A stretch of DNA of 64,000 bases from NCBI GenBank assembly GCA_016707445.1, contig JADJHR010000003.1, forward strand, positions 558,001 through 622,000, in the 5' to 3' direction. Origin of the DNA: Rubrivivax sp. (GTDB lineage: Bacteria; Pseudomonadota; Gammaproteobacteria; Burkholderiales; Burkholderiaceae_C). This document shows, in pieces, positions 1 to 8,638 of this stretch; the first letter of the stretch is position 1; every line of letters starts with the position of its first letter. The notes under the pieces are model-generated. The model was not told the DNA's origin and made no database searches. It saw only the letters and a list, made by a program, of their open reading frames with translations. Made by a program: the position numbers and the translations under genes.

Positions 1-1
1 G

Positions 2-880
2 ATGCAGCAGCAGCAGGCGTTGGTGGAAGCTGCGTTGCAGACCTGGGTGCCGGCCGATGCACCGGCCGGACTGGGTGCGGCCATGCGCTATGGCGTGCTC
101 GATGGCGGCAAGCGGCTGCGCCCGCTGCTGGTGCTGGCCGCCTGCGAAGCCTGCCACGGGCTGAGTGCAGCGGCGCTGCGTGCCGCGGTGGCGGTCGAGC
201 TGATCCATGCCTATTCGCTGATCCATGACGACATGCCCTGCATGGACAACGATGTGCTGCGCCGGGGCAAGCCGACGGTTCATGTGCAATTTGGCCAGGC
301 CCAGGCCATGCTGGCGGGCGACGCGATGCACACGCTGGCCTTCGAAGTGCTGACCGCCGAACCCGGCGCCGAGGCCGCCTTCGACACACCGGCAGCTTTG
401 CAGGCGCGCCTGTGCGCGCTGCTGGCGCGCGCATCGGGCCATGACGGCATGGCCGGCGGCCAGGCCATCGACCTGGCCAGTGTCGGCCGGCCATTGACCG
501 AAGCGCAGCTGCGCGACATGCACCGGCGCAAGACTGGTGCGCTGCTGCTGGCCAGTGTGCAGATGGGTGCAGCCTGCGGGCAGGCCGGGCCGCAGGCCTG
601 GCAGGCGCTGACCGACTATGGCGCGGCGATCGGCATCGCGTTCCAGGTTGTCGACGACATCCTCGACAGCACGCAAGAGTCGTGCACGCTGGGCAAGACC
701 GCCGGCAAGGATCTCGACAACAACAAGCCCACTTACGTGACCACGCTCGGGCTGGACGCCGCGCGCCGACACGCGCAGGCGCTGCGTGAGCAGGCCCACG
801 CCGCCCTGGCGCGCAGCGGCCTGCGCGCCGCCGCCGCGTTGGCCTTGCTGGCCGACCTCGTGGTCGAACGGGACCACTGA
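2..880 (+). CDS. ispA: Farnesyl diphosphate synthase (5' end probably outside window)
   Basis: Condenses IPP with DMAPP and then GPP to give farnesyl diphosphate in the cytosol. The visible 292 residues carry both aspartate-rich motifs of trans-prenyltransferases: DDMPCMDND at about residues 76-84 (the first, chain-length-setting motif) and VVDDILD at about 216-222. The GGKRLRP substrate-binding stretch lies near residue 35. The first ATG is at base 2, and the N-terminus before GGKRLRP looks slightly short for the family, so the true start is probably upstream of the window. The stop is 1 nt before the dxs start codon. In betaproteobacteria this gene normally lies directly before dxs, and the arrangement here suggests one transcript feeding the MEP/isoprenoid pathway. 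Confidence 0.93.
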   Translation: MQQQQALVEAALQTWVPADAPAGLGAAMRYGVLDGGKRLRPLLVLAACEACHGLSAAALRAAVAVELIHAYSLIHDDMPCMDNDVLRRGKPTVHVQFGQAQAMLAGDAMHTLAFEVLTAEPGAEAAFDTPAALQARLCALLARASGHDGMAGGQAIDLASVGRPLTEAQLRDMHRRKTGALLLASVQMGAACGQAGPQAWQALTDYGAAIGIAFQVVDDILDSTQESCTLGKTAGKDLDNNKPTYVTTLGLDAARRHAQALREQAHAALARSGLRAAAALALLADLVVERDH

Positions 881-881
881 C

Positions 882-2774
882 ATGCCCACCCCCTTCGCCC
901 TGCTCGAGACCATCGACGACCCGGCCACGCTGCGGCGCCTGCCGCGCAGCGATCTGCCGCGGCTGGCGCAGCAGTTGCGTGACTATCTGCTGCATTCGGT
1001 CAGCCAGACCGGCGGCCACCTGTCCAGCAACCTGGGCACGGTCGAGCTGACGATCGCGCTGCACTACGTGTTCAACACGCCGCACGACCGCCTGGTGTGG
1101 GATGTGGGCCACCAGACCTACCCGCACAAGATCCTGACCGGCCGTCGTGAGCGCATGGGCACGTTGCGCCAGCTCGGCGGCATCAGTGGCTTTCCGCGCC
1201 GCAACGAGAGCCCCTACGACACCTTCGGCACCGCGCACAGCTCGACCAGCATCTCGGCCGCGCTGGGCATGGCGCGCGCGGCCCAGCTGAAGGGCGAAGA
1301 ACGCAAGGCGGTGGCCATCATCGGCGACGGCGCGATGACCGCGGGCATGGCCTTCGAGGCCTTGAACAACGCCGGCGTGGCGCATGCCGGTGGCAATGCC
1401 GACCTGCTGGTGGTGCTGAACGACAACGACATGTCGATCAGCCCTCCGGTGGGCGCGCTCAACCGCTATCTGGCGCGGCTTTTGAGCGGGCAGTTCTACG
1501 CCGCCGCGCGCGAGGGCGCGAAGGCGGTGCTCAAGCACACCCCGCTGTTCGAGCTGGCGCGGCGCTTCGAGGAACACGCCAAGGGCATGGTCGTGCCGAG
1601 CACGATCTTCGAAGAGTTCGGTTTCCAGTACGTCGGCCCGATCGATGGCCACGACCTCGAGTCGCTGGTGCCCACGCTGGAGAACCTGCGTGCCAAGCGC
1701 GGCCCGCACTTTCTGCATGTGGTGACCAAGAAGGGTCGCGGCTACAAGCTGGCCGAGGCCGACCCGGTCAACTACCACGGGCCGGGCAAGTTCGACCCGT
1801 CGGTGGGCATCGTCAAGCCGGCCACGCCGCCCAAGATCACCTTCACACAGGTCTTCGGGCAATGGTTGTGCGACATGGCCGAGGCCGACCCGCGCCTGGT
1901 GGCGATCACGCCGGCGATGCGCGAAGGCTCAGGCATGGTCGAGTTCGCCCAGCGCTTTCCTCAGCGCTACTACGACGTCGGCATCGCCGAGCAACATGCC
2001 GTGACCTTTGCCGCAGGCCTGGCCTGCGAAGGGCTGAAGCCGGTGCTGGCGATCTACAGCACCTTCTTGCAGCGCGGATACGACCAGCTGATCCACGATG
2101 TCGCGATCCAGAACCTGCCCGTGGTGCTGGCGCTCGACCGCGCCGGGCTGGTGGGGGCCGATGGCGCCACCCATGCCGGCAACTACGACATCGCCTACCT
2201 GCGCTGCGTGCCCAACTGCAGCATCCTGACGCCCAGCGACGAAAACGAATGCCGGCAGGCGCTGAGCACCGCGTTCGGTCAGAGCCATCCGGTGGCTGTG
2301 CGCTATCCACGCGGCAGCGGTGTCGGGGCCGCGGTCGAAGCCACGCTGAGCCCGTGGCCCTGGGGCCGCGCCGTGCTGCGGCGCCAGGGCAAGGGCCTGG
2401 CGGTGCTGGCCTTCGGCACGCTGCTGCATCCGGCACTGGCGGCGGCCACCAAGCTCGACGCCACGGTGGTCGACATGCGTTTTGCCAAGCCGCTGGACGA
2501 GGCGCTGGTGCTGGAGATGGCGCGCACGCATGCCGGCCTGATCACGGTCGAAGAGGGCTGCGTCGCGGGCGGGGCCGGGTCCGCCGTGGGCGAATGCCTG
2601 GCTGCGGCGGGCCTGGCCGTGGCACTCTTGCACCTGGGCCTGCCCGACCGTTTCATCGAACATGGCGACCCGGTCAAGCTGCTGGCCGCGTGTGGCCTGG
2701 ATGCCGTGGGCATCGAACAATCGATCCGCCAGCGATTTGCCATCCGGCCCTCGCTGGCGGCCGTCAATGCCTGA
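882..2774 (+). CDS. dxs: 1-deoxy-D-xylulose-5-phosphate synthase
   Basis: Thiamine-diphosphate enzyme that condenses pyruvate with glyceraldehyde-3-phosphate, the entry step of the MEP pathway. The 630-residue length is normal. Visible family marks are HLSSNLGTVELT near residue 45 (essential His), the TPP/Mg motif GDGAMTAGMAFEALNNA near residue 145, the central Pyr-domain glutamate in IAEQHAVTFAAG, and a C-terminal transketolase domain. The ATG at 882 follows the ispA stop by 1 nt. An in-frame upstream extension to 786 only overlaps ispA and is not family-like, so it was rejected. Translation is probably coupled to ispA. Confidence 0.97.
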   Translation: MPTPFALLETIDDPATLRRLPRSDLPRLAQQLRDYLLHSVSQTGGHLSSNLGTVELTIALHYVFNTPHDRLVWDVGHQTYPHKILTGRRERMGTLRQLGGISGFPRRNESPYDTFGTAHSSTSISAALGMARAAQLKGEERKAVAIIGDGAMTAGMAFEALNNAGVAHAGGNADLLVVLNDNDMSISPPVGALNRYLARLLSGQFYAAAREGAKAVLKHTPLFELARRFEEHAKGMVVPSTIFEEFGFQYVGPIDGHDLESLVPTLENLRAKRGPHFLHVVTKKGRGYKLAEADPVNYHGPGKFDPSVGIVKPATPPKITFTQVFGQWLCDMAEADPRLVAITPAMREGSGMVEFAQRFPQRYYDVGIAEQHAVTFAAGLACEGLKPVLAIYSTFLQRGYDQLIHDVAIQNLPVVLALDRAGLVGADGATHAGNYDIAYLRCVPNCSILTPSDENECRQALSTAFGQSHPVAVRYPRGSGVGAAVEATLSPWPWGRAVLRRQGKGLAVLAFGTLLHPALAAATKLDATVVDMRFAKPLDEALVLEMARTHAGLITVEEGCVAGGAGSAVGECLAAAGLAVALLHLGLPDRFIEHGDPVKLLAACGLDAVGIEQSIRQRFAIRPSLAAVNA

Positions 2775-2852
2775 ACCTGCGCCTTGTGGCGCGGGCCCTT
2801 GTAATCCCTGCGACGCCGCGGGCCGCCAATCGGTGCCAAGCTCACGCCCCTG

Positions 2853-3641
2853 ATGACGAACCTGACCGACGCCCTGCACATCCCCGACACCCAGAGCGAG
2901 CGTGACGAGCGCCGGCTCGTGATCCAGCGCGTGGGCATCAAGGACGTTCGCTATCCGCTGCAACTGCGCGTGGCCGGTGCCGTGCAGTCGGCCGCCGCAA
3001 CCTGGTCGCTGGACGTGGCCTTGCCCGCCGAGCAGAAGGGCACGCACATGTCGCGCTTCGTGGCCTGGCTGGAAGGCAATGAACTGCCGCTGGACCTGGA
3101 CACGCTGCGTCAGCGCCACGCGCAGATGCTGGACCTGCTGCAGGCGCAGGACGGCCGCATCGAGGCCGCGTTCCCGTTTTTTCTGAGAAAGCGCGCGCCG
3201 GTGTCGGGTGTGCAGAGCCTGCTGGATTACCAGGGCCGCTGGATCGCCGAGACGCGCGCCAGCGTGACCACGATCTGGGCCGAGGTCGGCGTGGCGGTGA
3301 AGAGCCTGTGCCCCTGCTCGAAAGAGATCTCCGATTACGGCGCGCACAACCAGCGTTCGCTGGTCACGATCCGGGTCGAACTGCTGCGCAGCGTCGAGTG
3401 GCACGAACTGGTGCGCTTCGCCGAGGACGAGGCCAGCAGCGAACTCTGGCCCCTGCTCAAGCGCAGCGACGAAAAGTGGGTCACCGAACGTGCCTACGAG
3501 AACCCCAAGTTCGTCGAGGATCTGGTGCGCGACGTGGCGCTGCGATTGAATCAGGATGCCCGCATCGGGCGTTATGCGGTCGAGGTCGAGAACTTCGAAT
3601 CGATACACAACCACAGCGCGTACGCGCGCATCGACCGGTAG
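2853..3641 (+). CDS. folE2: GTP cyclohydrolase FolE2 (type IB)
   Basis: Converts GTP to 7,8-dihydroneopterin triphosphate for folate and queuosine synthesis. The protein has 262 residues and the FolE2/COG1469 pattern: N-terminal PDTQSERDER and VGIKDVRYP, the conserved metal-site cysteine region SLCPCSKEISDYGAHNQR near residue 153, and the C-terminal VENFESIHNHSAYARI. It lies 78 nt downstream of dxs on the same strand. FolE2 uses different metals from FolE and is often induced by zinc limitation. I see no clear Zur-like site in the short upstream gap. Confidence 0.95.
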   Translation: MTNLTDALHIPDTQSERDERRLVIQRVGIKDVRYPLQLRVAGAVQSAAATWSLDVALPAEQKGTHMSRFVAWLEGNELPLDLDTLRQRHAQMLDLLQAQDGRIEAAFPFFLRKRAPVSGVQSLLDYQGRWIAETRASVTTIWAEVGVAVKSLCPCSKEISDYGAHNQRSLVTIRVELLRSVEWHELVRFAEDEASSELWPLLKRSDEKWVTERAYENPKFVEDLVRDVALRLNQDARIGRYAVEVENFESIHNHSAYARIDR

Positions 3642-3709
3642 ATCCGGTCTCGGGATCGTGCCTGCAGACGATCCACGCTTGAGCTTCGGGCGCCGCGGCC
3701 CCGGCCAGC

Positions 3710-4900
3710 TCAGCGCCTGACCGCGTTGCCCACCAGCAGCGCTGCGCACATCGCGAACGCCAGCGCCGGCCACCCGGCGAGGTCGGCGGCCTGGCCTGGC
3801 GCCAGGGGCGAAGCCGTGACGATGGTGATTCGTGCCAGCGCGGCCAGTGCCAGTGTGGCCGACAAGGCGCCGCTCATCAGGCCCTCGCGACCGGTGTGGC
3901 CCAGTGCCAGCGCGCCGCTGAAGGCCGCGCACAGCAGCAGCGCCCAGCCGGCACCGCTGGCCAGCTGGGCCAGCAGCAGCAGTTCCAGCCCGGGTGCAAA
4001 GGCAGCACCCGCGGTGCCCAGCATCGCCAGCTCGGCCCCGATGGCCATGGTGGCGGGCGCACCCAGGCGCCGCGTCAGTGCACCCGCCGGCAGCAGGCTC
4101 AGGTTGAAGCCGACCCAGAACGCAGGCAGCAGCCAGGGCAGGTCGGCGGCGCTGGCCCAGCGCAGCGCCAGGGCACTGCTGGAGATCGACTGATGCCACT
4201 GGAAGGCGAAGGCGCCGACCACGCAGGCGGCCAGGAAGGCGCCGACCTGCACGCCGGTCGGTCGCCGATCGGCTGTTGCCGGGGCCGCTGCTGCCTTGCT
4301 CGCGCGTCCAGCCAGGGTGCGCTCTGCGGCCACCATGCCCAGCGTAACCGCCGCCAGGCCCAGCGCCGACAGCACGAAGGGCCAGTGCGGCGCGATGCCC
4401 TTGAGCTGCAGCCCGATATAGGGCGCCGCGGCGTTGGCCAGTCCCAGGCCGAAGGTCGACAGTGCCACCGTCATCGGCAGCGCCGGGCGGGCGACGTAGC
4501 GGCCCAGCAGGGTGAGCGGCGGCGCGCGCAGCGCCGACGTGGTCAGCACCCACAGCAGGGTGACGGCAATGAAGAGCAGCGGCGATCCCTGCGGTGCCAG
4601 CCAGGGCAGGGCCATGAAGGCCAGCGCCGAAACCAGGCTGGCCGCCAACACCGCGTACCCGATACGACCCACGACGGTGGCGGCGCGGTCGCTGGCCAGG
4701 CCCACCGCCAGATCGGTCAGCACGAACACCAGCTGGTCCAGCACCAGCAGCCAAGGCACCCAGCGTGCGTCCAGCCCGGCCTGCCGGGCCAGTTGCGGCA
4801 GGTAGACGATGTAGACGATCCAGCCCAGCGCAAAGAAGAACTGCACCACGGCCAGGTACAGGCCGATGGCCAGTGGTGGATTCTGGGGTGCGGCGTTCAT
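3710..4900 (-). CDS. MFS transporter
   Basis: A 396-residue integral membrane protein with about twelve hydrophobic segments spread over the whole length, typical of the major facilitator superfamily. It starts with a short cytoplasmic N-terminus (about 15 residues) followed immediately by TM1 (LAVVQFFFALGWIVYIVYL). A loop 2-3 motif resembling the MFS A-motif appears as DLAVGLASDRAATVVGRIGY near residue 65. The substrate cannot be inferred. The gene is convergent with folE2 and is followed upstream, on the same strand, by the LysM/BON gene. Confidence 0.85.
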   Translation of the reverse strand: MNAAPQNPPLAIGLYLAVVQFFFALGWIVYIVYLPQLARQAGLDARWVPWLLVLDQLVFVLTDLAVGLASDRAATVVGRIGYAVLAASLVSALAFMALPWLAPQGSPLLFIAVTLLWVLTTSALRAPPLTLLGRYVARPALPMTVALSTFGLGLANAAAPYIGLQLKGIAPHWPFVLSALGLAAVTLGMVAAERTLAGRASKAAAAPATADRRPTGVQVGAFLAACVVGAFAFQWHQSISSSALALRWASAADLPWLLPAFWVGFNLSLLPAGALTRRLGAPATMAIGAELAMLGTAGAAFAPGLELLLLAQLASGAGWALLLCAAFSGALALGHTGREGLMSGALSATLALAALARITIVTASPLAPGQAADLAGWPALAFAMCAALLVGNAVRR

Positions 4901-4986
4901 GGGGCAAGATGCGGGCGCGCGAGTCTACCCAGGCTTGGCCCGCAAGAACATCGGCTCGATCTCTCCCGCCCCCGGGAGCGAGGCAC

Positions 4987-5496
4987 TCAGGCCGGGATGC
5001 GCAGGACCTGCCCCGAGTAGATGTGATCGGGGGCGTGCAACATCGGGCGGTTGGCGTCCAGGATGCGCGGCCAGCAGGCGGCGTCACCGTAGCAGTGCTC
5101 GGCGATCTGCGGCAGCGAGTCGCCGTTCGAGACGCGGTGGAATCGCGAGCAGCCCGCATGCGCCACCACCGTCATCAGGTCATGCACCTGCGCCACGCCC
5201 TGCACGTTGCCGCAGCACAGCACCGCCTTTTCGCGGCTGGCCTGGTGGGCCGCCTGGCCCTGCACGTGAACGGTGCAGCGCGCACCGTCGAACAGCACGC
5301 GCAGACCGCAGACGTCCAGGTCCTGCGCCCGGACGTAGGCCTCGATCGTGACAGCGGCCAGGCGCTCGGCCGCGCCAGCCTCGGTCTGCAGGGCGGCGTC
5401 ATGCGGCGCCTGGCGGGCTTGCTGGCTCACGCGCTCGGTGAAGGCCGGGGCGAACAGGCGCAATCCGGCGTCCTTGGCGAAGGGGTGGATGCGCAT
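4987..5496 (-). CDS. BON and LysM domain protein (Kbp/YgaU-like)
   Basis: A 169-residue protein whose layout matches the Kbp (YgaU) family: an N-terminal FAKDAGLRLF helix, a BON-like middle (VTIEAYVRAQDLDVCGLRVLFD and the following beta strand), and a C-terminal LysM domain (FHRVSNGDSLPQIAEHCYGDAACWPRILDANRP...IYSGQVLRIP). In E. coli Kbp is a cytosolic K+ sensor. Here the LysM core is complete, but several cysteines are unusual. The ATG at 5496 was chosen because the family starts close to the F-x-K-E/D-A-G helix; upstream TTG (5514) and GTG (5508) starts are also possible. The next gene on the strand ends only about 20 nt upstream, so the two may be co-transcribed. Confidence 0.75.
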   Translation of the reverse strand: MRIHPFAKDAGLRLFAPAFTERVSQQARQAPHDAALQTEAGAAERLAAVTIEAYVRAQDLDVCGLRVLFDGARCTVHVQGQAAHQASREKAVLCCGNVQGVAQVHDLMTVVAHAGCSRFHRVSNGDSLPQIAEHCYGDAACWPRILDANRPMLHAPDHIYSGQVLRIPA

Positions 5497-5517
5497 GACC
5501 CGGATCACGAGCAATCC

Positions 5518-5673
5518 CTAGGCGGCGACGCGTGCGCGTGCCGCCGGTGTCGACGTGTCGGGCGCCGGGCCGTCACTGGGGGACAGCGCGGCCAGGGCCA
5601 GCGCCATGCTCAGCAGACCCGCAAACAGGACCAGGAACAGCAGCACCGGAGGCCGGTCGGCGTGGGGCGTCAC
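5518..5673 (-). CDS. Small single-pass membrane protein, unknown
   Basis: A 51-residue product starting at GTG 5673, with a good AGGAG seven bases upstream. One hydrophobic segment (PVLLFLVLFAGLLSMALALAAL) is followed by a short polar, proline- and alanine-rich tail, so the likely form is N-in/C-out with no enzymatic domain. A longer version from 5784 would add a low-complexity Pro/Arg stretch and has no ribosome-binding site. It sits directly before the BON-LysM gene. I do not recognise a family. Confidence 0.5.
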   Translation of the reverse strand: MTPHADRPPVLLFLVLFAGLLSMALALAALSPSDGPAPDTSTPAARARVAA

Positions 5674-5826
5674 GATCGTGCTCCTGTCGGGGTGGCGGGC
5701 TTTGGGTCCGCCCATGGGGCGGGGAACGACAGGATTGTTGGTGCGTCCTGGAGCCGACACCATCGGGGCCGCGCCGGCCTGCACTTCAGGCTATCCCTGA
5801 ATCGGCCGCAAAGCTTGGCCGCGGTA

Positions 5827-6978
5827 TCAGGTCGGGAAGGTGCCGGGCAGCAGGATCGATCGGTCGACGGTGCCCATCGCTGTATGACCGCAGAAGGCCA
5901 TCGTCAGGTCGAGCTCCTTGTGGATGATCTCCAGCGCCTTGCTCACGCCGGCCCCTCCCATGGCGCCCAGGCCGTAGGCAAAGGCGCGCCCGATGTAGGT
6001 GCCGCGTGCACCCAGCGCCCAGGCCTTGAGCACGTCCTGGCCACTGCGGATGCCGCCGTCCATGTGCACCTCGATCTTCTGGCCCACCTCGGCCACGATC
6101 GCGGGCAGGGCCTCGATGCTGCTTTGTGCACCGTCGAGCTGGCGGCCGCCGTGGTTGCTGACGATCAGCGCGTCGGCACCCGATTCGACCGCCAGGCGGG
6201 CGTCGATCACATCCTGGATGCCTTTGAGGATCAGCTTGCCGCCCCAGCGCTTCTTGATCCATTCGACGTCGCCCCAGTTCAGTCGTGGGTCGAACTGCTG
6301 CGCCGTCCATTCCGACAGGCTGCCCATGTTCTCGACCCCCTTCACGTGACCGACGATGTTGCCGAACCCGTGGCGCCGCGTGCCCAGCATGCCCAGGCCC
6401 CAGCGCGGCTTGGTCGCCATGTTCAAGAGGTTGGCCAGCGTCAGCTTGGGCGGCGCGGACAGGCCGTTCTTCAGGTCCTTGTGGCGCTGGCCGATGATCT
6501 GCAGGTCGAGCGTCAACACCAGCGCACTGCAGCCTGCGGCCTTGGCGCGGTCGATCAGGCGTTCGATGAAATCGCGGTCGCGCATCACGTACAGCTGAAA
6601 CCAGAACGGCGCCTTGGTGTTGGCGGCCACGTCCTCGATCGAGCAGATGCTCATCGTCGACAGCGTGAAGGGCACGCCGAACTTCTCGGCCGCCTGCGCC
6701 GCCAGGATCTCGCCGTCGGCATGCTGCATGCCGGTCAGGCCGACCGGGGCCAGCGCCACCGGCATCTTCACGTCGATGCCCACCATGCGCGTCGCGGTGC
6801 TGCGGTTTTCCATGTTCACGGCCACACGCTGGCGCAGCTTGATCTTCTGGAAGTCGCTCTCGTTGGCGCGGTAGGTGCCTTCGGTCCAGCTGCCCGAATC
6901 GGCGTAGTCGTAGAACATGCGCGGCACGCGCCGCTGGGCCAGCTGGCGCAGGTCTTCGATGGTGGTGATGACGGTCAT
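5827..6978 (-). CDS. lldD: FMN-dependent alpha-hydroxy-acid dehydrogenase (L-lactate dehydrogenase-like)
   Basis: The 383-residue length and sequence match the LldD/glycolate oxidase family, which oxidises L-2-hydroxy acids with FMN and passes electrons to the quinone pool. Visible marks are the N-terminal PRMFYDYADSGS, PVALAPVGLTGM near residue 75, the catalytic SNHGGRQLDG (His and Arg) near residue 275, and the FMN-phosphate motif DGGIRSGQDVLKAWALGA near 308. L-lactate is the most likely substrate, but mandelate-type relatives are similar, so the symbol is tentative. The start at 6978 is set by the conserved N-terminus and a preceding AGGAGACCTGCCACC. The gene is divergent from the DUF454 gene across a gap of about 120 nt. 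Confidence 0.88.
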   Translation of the reverse strand: MTVITTIEDLRQLAQRRVPRMFYDYADSGSWTEGTYRANESDFQKIKLRQRVAVNMENRSTATRMVGIDVKMPVALAPVGLTGMQHADGEILAAQAAEKFGVPFTLSTMSICSIEDVAANTKAPFWFQLYVMRDRDFIERLIDRAKAAGCSALVLTLDLQIIGQRHKDLKNGLSAPPKLTLANLLNMATKPRWGLGMLGTRRHGFGNIVGHVKGVENMGSLSEWTAQQFDPRLNWGDVEWIKKRWGGKLILKGIQDVIDARLAVESGADALIVSNHGGRQLDGAQSSIEALPAIVAEVGQKIEVHMDGGIRSGQDVLKAWALGARGTYIGRAFAYGLGAMGGAGVSKALEIIHKELDLTMAFCGHTAMGTVDRSILLPGTFPT

Positions 6979-7100
6979 GGTGGCAGGTCTCCTCGGCCCC
7001 GATGCTAGCTGCGGCGCGGCAGATGCTGCGTGCGGCGGCGCAGGACCTGCGCCGGCAACACGGACAGGGCACCTGCGTTTGTGCTGCCTATCATCGGGCC

Positions 7101-7505
7101 ATGGAACCGGTCAGCGACAGCCCATCCTCATCGCCAGGCGCCGTGGCGCCGTGGCTGCGCTGGGCCTGGCTGCTGTCCGGTGGTGTGGCACTGGCCACCG
7201 GCGTGGTCGGCATCTTCCTGCCGCTGCTGCCGACCACGCCCTTCGTGCTGCTGGCGGCCTACTGCTTTGCGCGGGGCAGCCCGCGTTGGGAGGCCTGGCT
7301 GCTGGGGCATCCACGCTTCGGGCCGATGGTGCGCGACTGGCGCGATCGACATGTCATTCCGCTGCGCGCCAAGCAACTGGCCTGGGCGATGATGGCGCTG
7401 GCTTCGGCGGGGTCGCTGTGGCTGCTGCCGATCCCGTGGCGCTGGCTGCCGGCGGCGTGCTGCTCGGTGGTCGCGTTGTGGATGGCGCGGATGCCGTCGC
7501 GCTAG
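7101..7505 (+). CDS. DUF454 (YbaN-like) inner-membrane protein
   Basis: A 134-residue protein with the DUF454 pattern: a short polar N-terminus, TM1 containing GVVGIFLPLLPTTPFVLLAAYCFARGS, a conserved loop WLLGHPRFGPMVRDWRDRHVIPLRAK, and two further C-terminal membrane segments. The role of the family is unknown. The ATG at 7101 starts the conserved region; upstream extensions read into the intergenic region shared with lldD. Confidence 0.85.
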   Translation: MEPVSDSPSSSPGAVAPWLRWAWLLSGGVALATGVVGIFLPLLPTTPFVLLAAYCFARGSPRWEAWLLGHPRFGPMVRDWRDRHVIPLRAKQLAWAMMALASAGSLWLLPIPWRWLPAACCSVVALWMARMPSR

Positions 7506-7570
7506 CGTCAACGATGGCAACCACCGTACGCATCGACGTTTGACCTGATTTCCATCCCGCAGCGGCTGAA

Positions 7571-7600
7571 TGCGCTCACGCGCGCTCACGCGCGCTCACT
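7571..7600. repeat. Short tandem repeat, three 10-bp units
   Basis: Three near-identical 10-bp units based on CGCGCTCACG lie head to tail, with a related partial copy at 7611-7618. They fall between the convergent ends of the DUF454 and threonine aldolase genes. They are probably a local slippage product. Confidence 0.6.
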
Positions 7601-7615
7601 GGAACTCAAGCGCGC

Positions 7616-8632
7616 TCAATCAGCGTGTCGCCGGTAGTCCTGCAGCAGCGTCAGCACGTGTTCCACGTCGGCACGCGACACGTCCAGGTGCAACACCACG
7701 CGCATGTTCGGTGTCACTCGCATGCGCACGCCGCGCGTCTGCAGCCACTCGTCCATGGGTGCGCATTCTGCTGCCTCCAGCGTCGCATAGAAGATGTTGG
7801 TCTGCGGGTGCGTGATGCGGTAGCCGAGCTGTTCCATCCCGCGCGCCAGGAACGCAGCGTTCGCATGGTCGTCTTCCAGCCGCTCGATGTGATGCTCGAT
7901 CGCATACAGGCCCGCCGCAGCCAGTACACCGGCCTGACGCATCTGACCGCCGAGCACCTTGCGCCAGCGCGTGGCAGCCTCGATGAAGGCGCCGCTGCCG
8001 CACAGCACCGAGCCGACAGGCGCACCCAGGCCCTTGGACAGACAGACCGAGACGCTGGTGAAGCCTTGCACGAGCTGCGCTGGTGCCATGCGCGATCGCA
8101 CCGCCACGTGGAAGATGCGCGCGCCATCCAGGTGCGTGGCCAGCCCTTTGCGCTGCGCGAGTGCCAGCACGCTGTGCACGTAGTCCTGCGGCAACACGCG
8201 ACCGCCGATGGTGTTTTCCAGCGCAAGCAGTCGTGTGCGCGCGAAGTGCTTGTCGATCGGTTTGATCGCCGCCTCGATCGCTTCCAGTGCGATGCTGCCA
8301 TCGGCCTCGTTGGGCAAGGGCTGCGGCTGAATGCTGCCGAGCACCGCAGCGCCACCGCCTTCGAAGCGGTAGGCATGCGCCTCTTGCCCGGCGATGAATT
8401 CGTCGCCACGCTGGCAGTGCGTCATCAGCGCGATCAGATTGCTCTGCGTGCCCGAGGGCACGAACAAGCCCGCCTCGAAGCCGAAACGCTCGGCGACAAC
8501 GGCCTGCAGGTGGTTGACGGTCGGGTCTTCGCCGTAGTCGTCGTCGCCGACGTCGGCCGCCTGCATGGCGGCGCGCATGGCGTCACCGGGTCGCGTGACG
8601 GTGTCGCTGCGAAGGTCGATCCAGCGTGTCAT
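7616..8632 (-). CDS. ltaE: Low-specificity L-threonine aldolase
   Basis: PLP enzyme cleaving L-threonine/allo-threonine (and related beta-hydroxy amino acids) to glycine and an aldehyde. The 338 residues include the N-terminal DLRSDTVTRPG, GDDDYGEDPTVN near residue 30, the HLDGARIFHVA aspartate motif near residue 168, and the Schiff-base lysine in VCLSKGLGAPVGS near residue 197. It is the last gene of a leftward cluster (RidA, GntR, D-2-hydroxyacid dehydrogenase, Bug receptor), with 6 nt between it and the receptor. The context suggests catabolism of a beta-hydroxy amino acid or related hydroxy acid. Confidence 0.93.
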   Translation of the reverse strand: MTRWIDLRSDTVTRPGDAMRAAMQAADVGDDDYGEDPTVNHLQAVVAERFGFEAGLFVPSGTQSNLIALMTHCQRGDEFIAGQEAHAYRFEGGGAAVLGSIQPQPLPNEADGSIALEAIEAAIKPIDKHFARTRLLALENTIGGRVLPQDYVHSVLALAQRKGLATHLDGARIFHVAVRSRMAPAQLVQGFTSVSVCLSKGLGAPVGSVLCGSGAFIEAATRWRKVLGGQMRQAGVLAAAGLYAIEHHIERLEDDHANAAFLARGMEQLGYRITHPQTNIFYATLEAAECAPMDEWLQTRGVRMRVTPNMRVVLHLDVSRADVEHVLTLLQDYRRHAD

Positions 8633-8638
8633 CGAGCG

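Noticed and set aside
1929..5159. Open frame of over 1,000 codons on the minus strand across dxs, folE2 and the MFS gene
   Set aside because: It runs antisense to strongly recognisable genes, is Arg/Ala/Gly-rich and has no domains. It is a by-product of high GC content.
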